Assembly (NCBI GenBank): GCA_964448615.1
Contig: CAYUWH010000014.1
Coordinates: 1-36,914 of the forward strand
Source of the DNA: CAYUWH01 sp964448615
Lineage (GTDB): Bacteria; Patescibacteriota; Gracilibacteria; Peribacterales; Peribacteraceae
Length of the DNA: 36,914 nt
Direction of reading: 5' to 3'
The notes beneath the pieces were generated by a model. It worked only from the letters and a program-made list of their open reading frames with translations. It searched no databases and was not told the DNA's origin. Below, in pieces: positions 15,801-22,626 of the stretch (the stretch's first letter is position 1; the number at the start of each line of letters is the position of its first letter). Both the position numbers and the translations under genes were made by a program.

Positions 15801-16775
15801 CCGGTCGATAAGGAGTTCTACATTATGCAGGGCGAACTCTACACATCGGGTGCCCTCGGGAAGAAAGGACATCAAAAATTCTCCAAAGAAAAACTTCTTG
15901 AGGAGAATCCCGAGTACTTTATCTTTAATGGTCGCACGGGCGCTCTGGCAGGCAGCGGCGCTCTGCGTGCAAATGTCGGTGAACGCATCCGGCTCTACGT
16001 TGGCGTCGGAGGGTTTGTCCCCTCAAACTTCCACGTTATCGGGGCAGTGTTCGATAAGGTGTATCCCGAAGGCGATATCGTCTCTCCTCCGCTTCGTAAC
16101 GTCCAAACGACCATCGTTCCCGCCGGAGGCTCAGCTGTCGTGGAATTCACAGTCGACGTACCCGGCAAGTACCTTCTGGTCGACCACAGTCTGACGCGCT
16201 CCATTGATCGTGGTGCCCTCGGCGAGCTCATTGTCGAAGGGCCACGCAATCCTGATCTCTTCTCTGCCGTCAATCCCGATCCCAACCACACCCACGCGGA
16301 TCTGGCGATGTGGGTGGAGGGGAGAAAAATCGATCTCTCCGCAGGGAAGTACATGCTGGATGAAGAATCGGCTGATCCTGAGAAGGAAACGAATCCACAT
16401 CTGCATGACGGCAACGGGCTTGTCATCCATCGGCACAAGGCTGGGCAGTCCATCGGGGAATTTTTTAAAGCAATCGATATCAATGCCACGAGTCAGTGCA
16501 TCACGCTCGATGATGGCACATCGCTGTGCAACGAAGGATCGAAGCGCTGGCAAATGTTTATTAACGGTACCGAACAGCCGCTCGATCCCGCATACGTCTT
16601 CCGCGATCTCGATCAGATTCTGCTGACGTACGGTGCGACGGAGGAGCAAACGGCGGAGCAACTGCAATCACTCTCGGATGACGCGTGTCTGTACTCCCAA
16701 ACATGCCCCGAGCGCGGCACCCCGCCGGTGGAGAACTGCGTCGCCGATCCCACTGTTCCCTGTGTTGCCCCCTAA
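12897..16775 (+). CDS. copA: P1B copper ATPase fused to a copper nitrite-reductase-like domain and His-rich tail (1292 aa)
   Basis: Residues 1-70 are an HMA domain (C14, C17). Residues 95-745 are a complete P1B-type ATPase: CPC 392-394 in TM6, DKTGT 436-440, HP 474-475, TGDN 587-590, GDGIND 633-638. In TM7 the usual Tyr-Asn is Phe-Asn. An extra ninth hydrophobic helix (about 752-773) would put the C-terminus outside the cell. Residues 800-1120 are a two-domain cupredoxin matching NirK/AniA: type 1 Cu ligands H901, C942, H950, M955; type 2 ligands H906, H941, H1097; catalytic D904 and H1046. Residues 1125-1240 are an unassigned domain with HTH, HLH and HRH motifs. No stop or frameshift separates the parts. 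Copper export is well supported; nitrite reduction is possible but unproven. Confidence 0.85.
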   Translation: MSNQTTLSITGMHCASCSALITRKLRKTAGVEDANVNYAAAKARVRFDPAQINEQGLISAVKAAGYGAEVRDGHSHHGVETDRKRRADEIEGYRRKFLIGLVLSLPMLGFMITSFLPPIPAIEAVMPYAGLLSLILSTPVQFWLGKEFYHSTWSSLKMATFNMDSLIAIGTSTAYFYSLYNFIAHIFTEGTVIGEMHDLYFEVAAFLITFVLLGKWLEARAKGATSEAIQKLMGLQAKTARVLRNGQAIDIPMEEVRVGDTIVVRPGEKIPVDGTVTKGLTSVDESMLTGESIPVEKKDGDRVFGATMNGNGSIEFRAEKVGSETALAQIIRFVEEAQGSKAPIQDFADWVSSWFVPAVLVIAILTFAVWMFLGAGLTFALLAGVSVLVIACPCALGLATPTAIMVATGKGAENGILIRGGEPLEAAKKINTIIFDKTGTLTKGKPEVTDILSFQGSEKEILQIAASLEQGSEHPLAESIVKRATELPISLFTVETFSAIPGHGVEGTINGKKYFLGNRKLMEREKIVSGDIESKLQTLENRGKTAVLLADAHKVLGIIAVADTVKDTSKEAIDALQRMGIEVYMITGDNERTAQAIAAKVGIKNVLAEVLPEQKASEVKKLQEQGKEVVMVGDGINDSPALAQANLGIAMGSGTDIAMETGGIVLVKNDLRDVVTSIKLSRETLSKVKQNMFFALFFNVIGIPIAARAFQQWGIVLRPELAGLAMAFSSVSVVTNSLLLKGFHPLKKNWLSDLAPVFMAIGFTALFLGFAKLSNAGMLDTSSAIKNPRDISRHASDLSSPITRNADGTVVIKLETREVVSELAPGTTYQYWTYNGTVPGPLLRVREGDTVEVQLTHAVAEEASQDISFDLVPTARADGGKTEDAHANSGGLHAAEGHATHSIDLHAVEGPGGGSVLTQVKDGETKIFRFKANRPGVYVYHCASPHVPTHIANGMYGLIIVEPKKGLAPVDKEFYIMQGELYTSGALGKKGHQKFSKEKLLEENPEYFIFNGRTGALAGSGALRANVGERIRLYVGVGGFVPSNFHVIGAVFDKVYPEGDIVSPPLRNVQTTIVPAGGSAVVEFTVDVPGKYLLVDHSLTRSIDRGALGELIVEGPRNPDLFSAVNPDPNHTHADLAMWVEGRKIDLSAGKYMLDEESADPEKETNPHLHDGNGLVIHRHKAGQSIGEFFKAIDINATSQCITLDDGTSLCNEGSKRWQMFINGTEQPLDPAYVFRDLDQILLTYGATEEQTAEQLQSLSDDACLYSQTCPERGTPPVENCVADPTVPCVAP

Positions 16776-16781
16776 ATTTCC

Positions 16782-17696
16782 ATGGATGCCTGCTGCAACA
16801 CCTCTCGCCGGCCTTCCTCTTCCTCCGCTCTCGAATGGAAGTTCATCTGGGCGCTCATTCTCAACGGAGGACTGGCGGTCACAGAACTCGCCATGAGCGT
16901 CGTGACGGGGAGTACGGCAGTGCTCGCGGACGGCCTCATGAATGTCGACGATCTGTTTGCCCTCGGTTTCAGTATCTACAGCGAACGCAAGACACGGCAG
17001 GCACCCGATGAACGCCGCACGTTCGGGTACGGCCGGATGGATGCGCTCGCGGGGTTCGTGAAGGGCTGTCTGCTTCTTCTTTCCTCCCTCGTGGTGCTGC
17101 TCCAAGCAGGACGAATCCTACTCGTGCCTGAGTCGGTTGCAGGGACGACCGTTCTCTTCATCGGCGTCGCCTCGCTTGCCGTGAACTTCATCTCGTCGTT
17201 CATACTCAAAGCGGATGCTTGCAGCAGCCTGAACGCCAGAGGGACGTACGCCTGCATGACCTATGACATGATCGGATCAGCATCGCTCATCGCGAGCGGA
17301 TTGCTCTCGCAGTATTTCACCGTCGTGTATTTCGATGTTGCTGCAGCGTTACTCATTGCGTTCTTCATGATTAAGAGTGGCTGGGGCATCTTCAAAGAAG
17401 GTGCACGGCTCTTCCTGCAATCCGCTCCGCTGGATTTTCCGTACGATGCCTTCGAGAAGGCAGTCCACGCTATCAAAGGTGTCACCTCCGTCGGGGATAT
17501 CCACGTCTGGAGCCTCACGCCAAGTGAGAATCACCTCACCTGCAAGGTGACGATCAAGGTGGAAGATATCTGTGATTGTGAGCGGATCGTCGGGGAAGTG
17601 GAACGCCTCTGCAGGGAACAATTCGGCATCAGTCATTACACGATCCAGCCCGTCTACACGGAGCAGACCCTCAAGCGTTTCTGCAAATCCTCCTGA
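16782..17696 (+). CDS. CDF (cation diffusion facilitator) transporter with Met/Cys metal-site substitutions (304 aa)
   Basis: Six TM helices (first about 20-40, last about 180-198) and a C-terminal ferredoxin-like cytoplasmic domain (about 215-295, with GVTSVGDIHVWSL) identify the CDF family, normally Zn/Fe/Mn/Co exporters. The transport site differs from the usual H-x3-D / H-x3-D pair: TM2 has D50, M53, D57 and TM5 has C158, D162, so both His are replaced by sulfur ligands. The N-terminus starts MDACC, and the C-terminal domain contains CDCE. In a CsoR operon this points to a soft metal such as Cu(I). It lies 6 bp after the ATPase fusion and 1 bp before the next gene. Confidence 0.85.
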   Translation: MDACCNTSRRPSSSSALEWKFIWALILNGGLAVTELAMSVVTGSTAVLADGLMNVDDLFALGFSIYSERKTRQAPDERRTFGYGRMDALAGFVKGCLLLLSSLVVLLQAGRILLVPESVAGTTVLFIGVASLAVNFISSFILKADACSSLNARGTYACMTYDMIGSASLIASGLLSQYFTVVYFDVAAALLIAFFMIKSGWGIFKEGARLFLQSAPLDFPYDAFEKAVHAIKGVTSVGDIHVWSLTPSENHLTCKVTIKVEDICDCERIVGEVERLCREQFGISHYTIQPVYTEQTLKRFCKSS

Positions 17697-17697
17697 T

Positions 17698-18264
17698 ATG
17701 CAACGCAATGTCCGTCTCCTCCTCGGCAGCTCGATCTTCATCCACATGGGACTGAACATCCTCGCGCCCGTATACGCGATCTATGTGCAACACATCGGCG
17801 GGCAGCTCATCGATGCGAGCTTCTCCATCGGATTCTACGCGCTCCTGCGTGGCATCCTGTATTTCGTCTTCGCCAGATTCAAAGACCAGCATCTGCCGCA
17901 CCGTCCGATCCTGTTTGGCGGCTACATGATGTATGCGGCAGCCTACCTCGCCTATGTCTTCATCGATGCGCCGATCTGGCTCTTCGTCATTCAGGGATGG
18001 CTTGCTCTTGCCGACACCATCCTCAATCCATCATGGAGTGCGGTGATCGCCACCTCACTACAGACGGGTGAGGAACGTAAGACGTACTCGATGTTCTACG
18101 GCTACCGCTCGCTCTTTGAGGCGATCGGCGCGTTCCTCGGCGGCATCGCCATCGTCAGTATCGGCTTCTCATGGACATTTGGCCTCATGGCGCTCTTCGC
18201 GGCTTACTCCGCATTCCTTGCGCTTGGCATCCGCATAAACGAATCCGATCCTCAGCACGAATGA
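17698..18264 (+). CDS. Six-helix MFS-like membrane protein (188 aa)
   Basis: I start it at the ATG at 17698, right after the CDF stop. Six hydrophobic helices are visible (first about 6-28, last about 160-182). A loop with RFKDQHLPHRP after the second helix resembles the G-x3-D-R-x-G-R-R region of the major facilitator superfamily. Normal MFS proteins have 12 helices, so this is half-length: either a compact family that dimerises or a truncated descendant. It ends in a 4-bp ATGA overlap with the next gene, so it is translated with it and is unlikely to be debris. Substrate unknown. Confidence 0.6.
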   Translation: MQRNVRLLLGSSIFIHMGLNILAPVYAIYVQHIGGQLIDASFSIGFYALLRGILYFVFARFKDQHLPHRPILFGGYMMYAAAYLAYVFIDAPIWLFVIQGWLALADTILNPSWSAVIATSLQTGEERKTYSMFYGYRSLFEAIGAFLGGIAIVSIGFSWTFGLMALFAAYSAFLALGIRINESDPQHE

Positions 18265-18722
18265 ATGCTATCGTAAACAGTCATTGGCTACGTCCTCTCT
18301 CCGTCTACATCGGCAGCAGTTTCCTGCTGCATCTCCTCTGGGAGAATTTGCAAGCACCGCTCTATGCGGGCTTTACCTCTTTCCGCGATCACTTCTGGAT
18401 CTGCTTCAAAGCAACATGGGGCGACCTGCTCTTCATGCTCACGATCTATGCGGCACTGGCTATCGTGCATCGAGATTTATTCTGGATAGCTGACAGAGCG
18501 GCCTACGCGCACGCGGCAACGTGGGTGATCGCTCTTCTCATCGGCATCCTCCTCGCCGTGAGTTTCGAGCTATGGGCTGTCCATGTCGCAGGGAGATGGC
18601 AGTACGCTGGCTCGATGCCGCTTCTACCTGTTGTGCAGGTTGGACTCACCCCTGTCCTGCAGATGCTTTTGATCCCCGTCGCAACCTTTCTGCTTACTTC
18701 CCGTTTCCCCCGACCTACATGA
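18261..18722 (+). CDS. Small integral membrane protein (153 aa)
   Basis: A four- to five-helix membrane protein with conserved-looking LLHLLWENLQAPLY near residues 23-36, ELWAVHVAGRWQY around 115-127, and a polar His/Glu/Trp pattern inside predicted helices. I do not recognise a named family with certainty. It overlaps both neighbours by 4 bp (ATGA at each end), so it is tightly coupled to the MFS-like protein and to the multicopper oxidase. The buried His/Glu/Trp residues are suggestive of metal or cofactor handling, but that is a guess. Confidence 0.6.
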   Translation: MNAIVNSHWLRPLSVYIGSSFLLHLLWENLQAPLYAGFTSFRDHFWICFKATWGDLLFMLTIYAALAIVHRDLFWIADRAAYAHAATWVIALLIGILLAVSFELWAVHVAGRWQYAGSMPLLPVVQVGLTPVLQMLLIPVATFLLTSRFPRPT

Positions 18723-20353
18723 TCTATCGTACTCTCCTCATCGGCTCCGCAGTTCTAACGCTCGCAGCGTGCTCTCCTACTGGCTCTAATCGCATGGGCA
18801 ACGGCATGATGCAGGGTGGGGGGATGATGGGCGGCAATCAAGGCATGATGCAGGACTCCTTCCTTCCCGCGCAGGATAAAGACATCAACACGCTTCCTGC
18901 AGCGAAGGCAACAAGTGTCCTTAAAGTAAAAGACGGCGATACGATCACGCTCAATCCAGAACTCGTCCGCGCGACGATCAATGGGAAGAATTTTGCGCTC
19001 TATGCCTACAACGGGGAGTTCCCTGGACCCACGCTGAAGGTAAAGCAGGGATCGACTTTCACGGTGAATGTCCAAAACAACATTGATATGCCTACGACGA
19101 TCCACTGGCACGGTATACGCATTGAAAACAAGTTCGATGGCGCGGCGGGCGTGACGCAGGAAGCGATTCAGCCGGGGCAGAGCTTCACCTACACCGTTAC
19201 AGTGCCTGATGAGGGCATGTTCTGGTATCATCCGCACGTCCGCGAGGATCTACAGCAGGACATGGGGCTCTACGCGAACCTCTGGGTGACGCCGCGCGAG
19301 GAAAACCTTTACAGCCCCGTGAGCCGCGAGGAAGTCTTGATGCTCGATGATCTGTACCTCGAAGGCGGCTTACCCGTGCCATACGGGGCATTGGAAGCGG
19401 ACCATGCGCTCATGGGCAGGTTTGGCAATACGATGCTCGTGAACGGCAAGAAAGACTACAGTCTCTCCGTACCGCGCGGATCCGTCGTGCGCTACTACCT
19501 CACGAATGCCGCGAACACCCGCACATTTAATGTGCGCTTCGGTAATGCGAAGATGAAGCTGGTGGGCGGTGATGCAGGAAGGAAAGAGCGTGAGGAATTC
19601 GTCGATTCCCTTATTCTTTCCCCCTCAGAGAGAGCTATCGTTGAAGTGCAGTTTGCGGATGCCGGAACGTACAGGATCGAGAGTGTCACTCCTGAACGGA
19701 CGTGGTTGCTTGGCACGGTGACGGCTTCGACGGGTGGAACGGCGGGAACAACAAATGATTCTGTGAAGGAGAACGGTGATGTTGTCGCTGACATTAACGT
19801 GTTCCGACCTTTCTTCGACAAGCCAGTGGATAAGACGATTCATCTTTCCGTCGAATCGAGGATGGCAGGTATGATGATGCAAGGGAACAAAGGCGGTATG
19901 CAGCACGGCATGCACGGTGGTACAACTTCCGATTCCGGCGATGGGATTGAGTGGGAAGATCCGATGCCGCACATGAACGCGATGTCCACGAAGGGTAATA
20001 CGAAATGGAAGCTCATCGACGAGGCATCTGGCGCGGAGAATATGGATATCAACTACCAGTTTAAGGTGGGTGATAAGGTGAAGATTCGCATTGTGAATGA
20101 TGAGGAAAGCGACGGCTCCGATCACCCGATGCAGCACCCGATCCACTTTCACGGACAGCGCTTCCTCGTATTGACCGTTGATGGAAAAAAGAATGATAAC
20201 CTAGTCTGGAAGGACACAGTGCTCGTGCCCGCAGGACAAACCGTCGATATCCTGCTCGATGTCACTAACCCCGGCGATTGGATGGTGCATTGCCACATCG
20301 CGGAGCATCTCAGTAACGGGATGATGGGCATGTTTACAGTGTCGAAATCCTAA
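18719..20353 (+). CDS. Multicopper oxidase lipoprotein (544 aa)
   Basis: A lipoprotein signal ends LTLAAC (Cys18), followed by a Met/Gly-rich segment (26-45). The enzyme has all four copper-ligand motifs of a three-domain multicopper oxidase: HWHG 129-132, WYHPH to H173, HPIHFHG 473-479, and HCHIAEH 524-530 with axial M535. A second Met/His-rich insert at about 381-423 resembles the Met-rich region of CueO-type cuprous oxidases. Likely role: oxidation of Cu(I) to less toxic Cu(II) outside the membrane, using oxygen. It begins by 4-bp overlap with the preceding gene. I start it at the ATG at 18719 because it gives a proper lipoprotein signal. Confidence 0.9.
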   Translation: MIYRTLLIGSAVLTLAACSPTGSNRMGNGMMQGGGMMGGNQGMMQDSFLPAQDKDINTLPAAKATSVLKVKDGDTITLNPELVRATINGKNFALYAYNGEFPGPTLKVKQGSTFTVNVQNNIDMPTTIHWHGIRIENKFDGAAGVTQEAIQPGQSFTYTVTVPDEGMFWYHPHVREDLQQDMGLYANLWVTPREENLYSPVSREEVLMLDDLYLEGGLPVPYGALEADHALMGRFGNTMLVNGKKDYSLSVPRGSVVRYYLTNAANTRTFNVRFGNAKMKLVGGDAGRKEREEFVDSLILSPSERAIVEVQFADAGTYRIESVTPERTWLLGTVTASTGGTAGTTNDSVKENGDVVADINVFRPFFDKPVDKTIHLSVESRMAGMMMQGNKGGMQHGMHGGTTSDSGDGIEWEDPMPHMNAMSTKGNTKWKLIDEASGAENMDINYQFKVGDKVKIRIVNDEESDGSDHPMQHPIHFHGQRFLVLTVDGKKNDNLVWKDTVLVPAGQTVDILLDVTNPGDWMVHCHIAEHLSNGMMGMFTVSKS

Positions 20354-20385
20354 TATTTTTCCTTACTTCCTTCCCCCATTCCATC

Positions 20386-20868
20386 ATGGAACCCATGATG
20401 ACCACCACCGGCTGGAACCTCGGGCTTACTGCGCTCTGGGGTCTCCATATTTTATCTGTCGTCGCCTTCTTCACAGGCGTCCTCTTTCTCATCGTGCTCG
20501 CGATCAAAACCTTCACGCCCGCGCAGCTCAAGACGTGGGCAATCGGCCTGCTTATTGGCGGCACAATTCTATGCCTCTTCACCATCGCGATCACCGGTCG
20601 TCCATGGATCGGGCTGCATTACCGTGATGCCAACATGGGTGGTATGCAAATGCAACAAATGGGTCAAATGATGGAGATGATGATGAAACACAACGGAGGA
20701 GCGAACGGCGAAGATCAAGAAGAGCATGGTGACATGATGCAGATGATGCGCATGATGATGGGTTACCCGCGGGGAGGAATGATGAATGACAACATCGATG
20801 GTGTTGTGGGCGATGCATTGGACGAGTCTCAGGATGAACACCACGAAAGCTCTTTCTTCTCCCGTTAA
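20386..20868 (+). CDS. Membrane protein with Met-rich tail (160 aa)
   Basis: Two TM helices (about residues 18-41 and 52-70) are followed by a hydrophilic tail that is extremely rich in Met: about 20 Met between residues 85 and 135, in clusters such as MGGMQMQQMGQMMEMMMK and DMMQMMRMMM, with His and acidic residues. Met clusters bind Cu(I) in CopA-type and CueO-type proteins. The family is not recognised by name. It sits behind the multicopper oxidase in the copper operon and could hold Cu(I) for oxidation or export. Confidence 0.6.
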   Translation: MEPMMTTTGWNLGLTALWGLHILSVVAFFTGVLFLIVLAIKTFTPAQLKTWAIGLLIGGTILCLFTIAITGRPWIGLHYRDANMGGMQMQQMGQMMEMMMKHNGGANGEDQEEHGDMMQMMRMMMGYPRGGMMNDNIDGVVGDALDESQDEHHESSFFSR

Positions 20869-20886
20869 TTTTCCCCCTATTTTCCC

Positions 20887-21111
20887 ATGAGCCGCCTCAA
20901 CATAGCCCTCTGTGGCTTCCTTCTGATCATCGGCTTCTTCCTTCTCGCCGAGCACTGGGCGCATGTCTATGGGTACCTCCCGTACATACTGCTTCTTGCC
21001 TGTCCGTTGCTCCACATCTTTGGACACGGAGGTCATGGTGGGCACGGGAATCATGGAAACGATGAATCGAAGAAATCCTCTCCATCTTCTTCCCATCATC
21101 ACCATGATTGA
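20887..21111 (+). CDS. DUF2933-like small His-rich membrane protein (74 aa)
   Basis: One or two hydrophobic helices (about residues 6-23 and 30-45, the second with a CPLLH motif) precede a tail with GHGGHGGHGNHG and a terminal HHHH. The pattern of a short helix pair, CP-L-H and a His/Gly tail matches DUF2933, a small family often found next to copper and cobalt/zinc/cadmium resistance genes. Its last 8 bases overlap the next gene. Metal binding by the tail is likely; precise role unknown. Confidence 0.6.
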   Translation: MSRLNIALCGFLLIIGFFLLAEHWAHVYGYLPYILLLACPLLHIFGHGGHGGHGNHGNDESKKSSPSSSHHHHD

Positions 21112-21760
21112 CGCAGCACCTGCCTACGGCCTCTGGGGACTCGTGATCATCAATATCGCGATCTTCCTTATCTTCGCCTTCAGCTTCTCACATCCGAAGA
21201 CGCCCGGTGACTGGCGAGCGTTCGGCGGCTTCTCGGCATTCATTGTCGCACTATTTGTCGAAATGTACGGCTTCCCGCTCACGATCTACTTCCTCTCCGG
21301 CTGGCTCCTGAGCCGCTATCCAGGTCTTGATCTGTACTCCCATGACGCAGGACATCTCTGGGAGACGATGCTCGGGTGGAACTCGATTAATCCGCATTTC
21401 AATCCATTGCATATCTTGAGTAACATCCTCATCTTCGTTGGATTTATCCTGCTCTCCGCCTCGTGGAATGTGCTGTTCAAGGCACAGAAGAACAAGACGA
21501 TTGCGACGACAGGTCCCTATGCCCGCATCCGCCATCCTCAGTACATAGGATTCATCACGATTATGTTCGGCTTCCTCTTGCAGTGGCCGACGATCGTCAC
21601 ACTCCTCATGTTCCCGATCCTTCTTGTCATGTACGCGAGGCTTTCTCTCTGGGAGGAAAAGCAGATGGCGAAGAAGTTTGGAGAGGAATATGAGCGCTAT
21701 CGGGAACGGACGCCTGCGTTTATTCCGCACCTTTCATCGCCACAAACACTTCCGCAATAG
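21104..21760 (+). CDS. Isoprenylcysteine carboxyl-methyltransferase-like membrane protein (218 aa)
   Basis: I start at the ATG at 21104, overlapping the previous stop by 8 bp. About five TM helices are present. The second half has the ICMT/PEMT signature TTGPYARIRHPQYIGF and the end EEKQMAKKFGEEYERYRERT, which form the SAM-binding region in this superfamily of membrane methyltransferases. Members of this group repeatedly accompany copper-resistance genes in bacteria, where the substrate is unknown. It is the last gene of the CsoR-headed run. Confidence 0.8.
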   Translation: MIDAAPAYGLWGLVIINIAIFLIFAFSFSHPKTPGDWRAFGGFSAFIVALFVEMYGFPLTIYFLSGWLLSRYPGLDLYSHDAGHLWETMLGWNSINPHFNPLHILSNILIFVGFILLSASWNVLFKAQKNKTIATTGPYARIRHPQYIGFITIMFGFLLQWPTIVTLLMFPILLVMYARLSLWEEKQMAKKFGEEYERYRERTPAFIPHLSSPQTLPQ

Positions 21761-21811
21761 CTCTATTGATTTTCTCCCCTCGCCATATTTTTTTGCTACA
21801 ATAAGCCACAG

Positions 21812-22216
21812 ATGCGCTCAGCACGTCTCCTCACCGGCACCTTGCTGCTTTCAGTGGTGGCAACCGTTGTATTGGGCGACTTCTTTCACGCTCAAAAGTC
21901 CGCACTTATCCAGGAGAATCGCCAAATCGCGCATCATGAGCATGGTCATGCAACACATGATGAAGATGTGTCACATGTGTACGACACAATCAGTTCTGCC
22001 ACCACAGACGAAAGTTGTAACTCGGACAGTGCGCAGTTCGATGTAAGTCTTTCATTGCAACGCTTCTCTCAGATTGATGTGGGGTGTGTTTTGCCCATAT
22101 CTTTCCGCTATGAAGTAGAACGATCCTACATATCGATTCCACATAGTCGCACACGGTCGGTGCCGTTATTTGAAGATGCGTCGCTTTTCGCAGCGACCGT
22201 TTCAATGAGGATCTAA
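21812..22216 (+). CDS. Secreted small His-containing protein (134 aa)
   Basis: An N-terminal hydrophobic segment (about residues 4-22) acts as signal peptide or anchor. A His/Asp/Glu-rich stretch follows (IAHHEHGHATHDEDVSH), then two Cys (about 68 and 92) and a beta-rich C-terminal half. It resembles the first gene of the cluster (9006) in layout, with an exported metal-ligand region and a beta end, but I see no clear sequence identity. It is separated from the upstream operon by 51 bp and is followed by a hairpin. Metal binding outside the membrane is inferred. Confidence 0.5.
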   Translation: MRSARLLTGTLLLSVVATVVLGDFFHAQKSALIQENRQIAHHEHGHATHDEDVSHVYDTISSATTDESCNSDSAQFDVSLSLQRFSQIDVGCVLPISFRYEVERSYISIPHSRTRSVPLFEDASLFAATVSMRI

Positions 22217-22234
22217 ATCATTTTCCCATCCGAA

Positions 22235-22265
22235 GCATGAGTAAGCCCCAAGGCTGTTCTCATGC
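22235..22265. terminator. Stem-loop after the small secreted protein gene
   Basis: Outer arms GCATGAG (22235-22241) / CTCATGC (22259-22265) with inner arms AGCC (22244-22247) / GGCT (22252-22255). It lies between the stop at 22216 and the next promoter. No T-run follows directly, so it could be a weak terminator or an operator just upstream of the next -10. Confidence 0.4.
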
Positions 22266-22275
22266 TGCGTATTTA

Positions 22276-22281
22276 TATAAT
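22276..22281 (+). promoter_or_regulatory. Perfect TATAAT -10 for the RND block
   Basis: A consensus -10 hexamer with a poor -35 (the 22235-22265 dyad covers that region). The +1 would be near 22288, leaving a leader of about 8 bases before the ATG at 22296. A poor -35 under a dyad fits activator-controlled transcription, but no regulator is identified. Confidence 0.45.
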
Positions 22282-22295
22282 TTCTTCCCTTTTTT

Positions 22296-22604
22296 ATGAA
22301 GAACATCGCAAAGTATTCTCTTTCTCTCATTGCTGTCGCCCTTCTTGCTGGTTGCACTGGGGCGCAGACTTCCACTGGAAATACCAATGGAGACAGCGCA
22401 CAAATGCCTTCAGCAGCATCCTCGAAAGCCACTGAAGCCGCTGCGACATCCTCCGTCGATCATCACGAGGGAGAAGCGAACGTCATGCCTCATGACGAAA
22501 GCCAGACAGGTATCGACCACCATGAAGGCGAGATGGATGTGGCACCGCACGGGCATTCGGTGTCATCGCATGACGACAGCAATCAGCCCCCGCACCGCCA
22601 TTGA
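22296..22604 (+). CDS. His-rich lipoprotein (102 aa)
   Basis: The lipoprotein signal ends ALLAGC (Cys20). The mature chain is a Ser/Thr/Ala linker followed by two related metal-binding units (VDHHEGEANVMPHDES and IDHHEGEMDVAPHGHS) and a His-ending C-terminus (PPHRH). No fold is expected; it looks like a metal-buffering tether on the outer face of the membrane. It precedes the RND adaptor by 22 bp and probably shares its transcript. A comparable His-rich protein is encoded at 20887, supporting a theme of extracytoplasmic metal buffering. Confidence 0.6.
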   Translation: MKNIAKYSLSLIAVALLAGCTGAQTSTGNTNGDSAQMPSAASSKATEAAATSSVDHHEGEANVMPHDESQTGIDHHEGEMDVAPHGHSVSSHDDSNQPPHRH

Positions 22605-22626
22605 TATTTTCATTCCCACCTAACTT

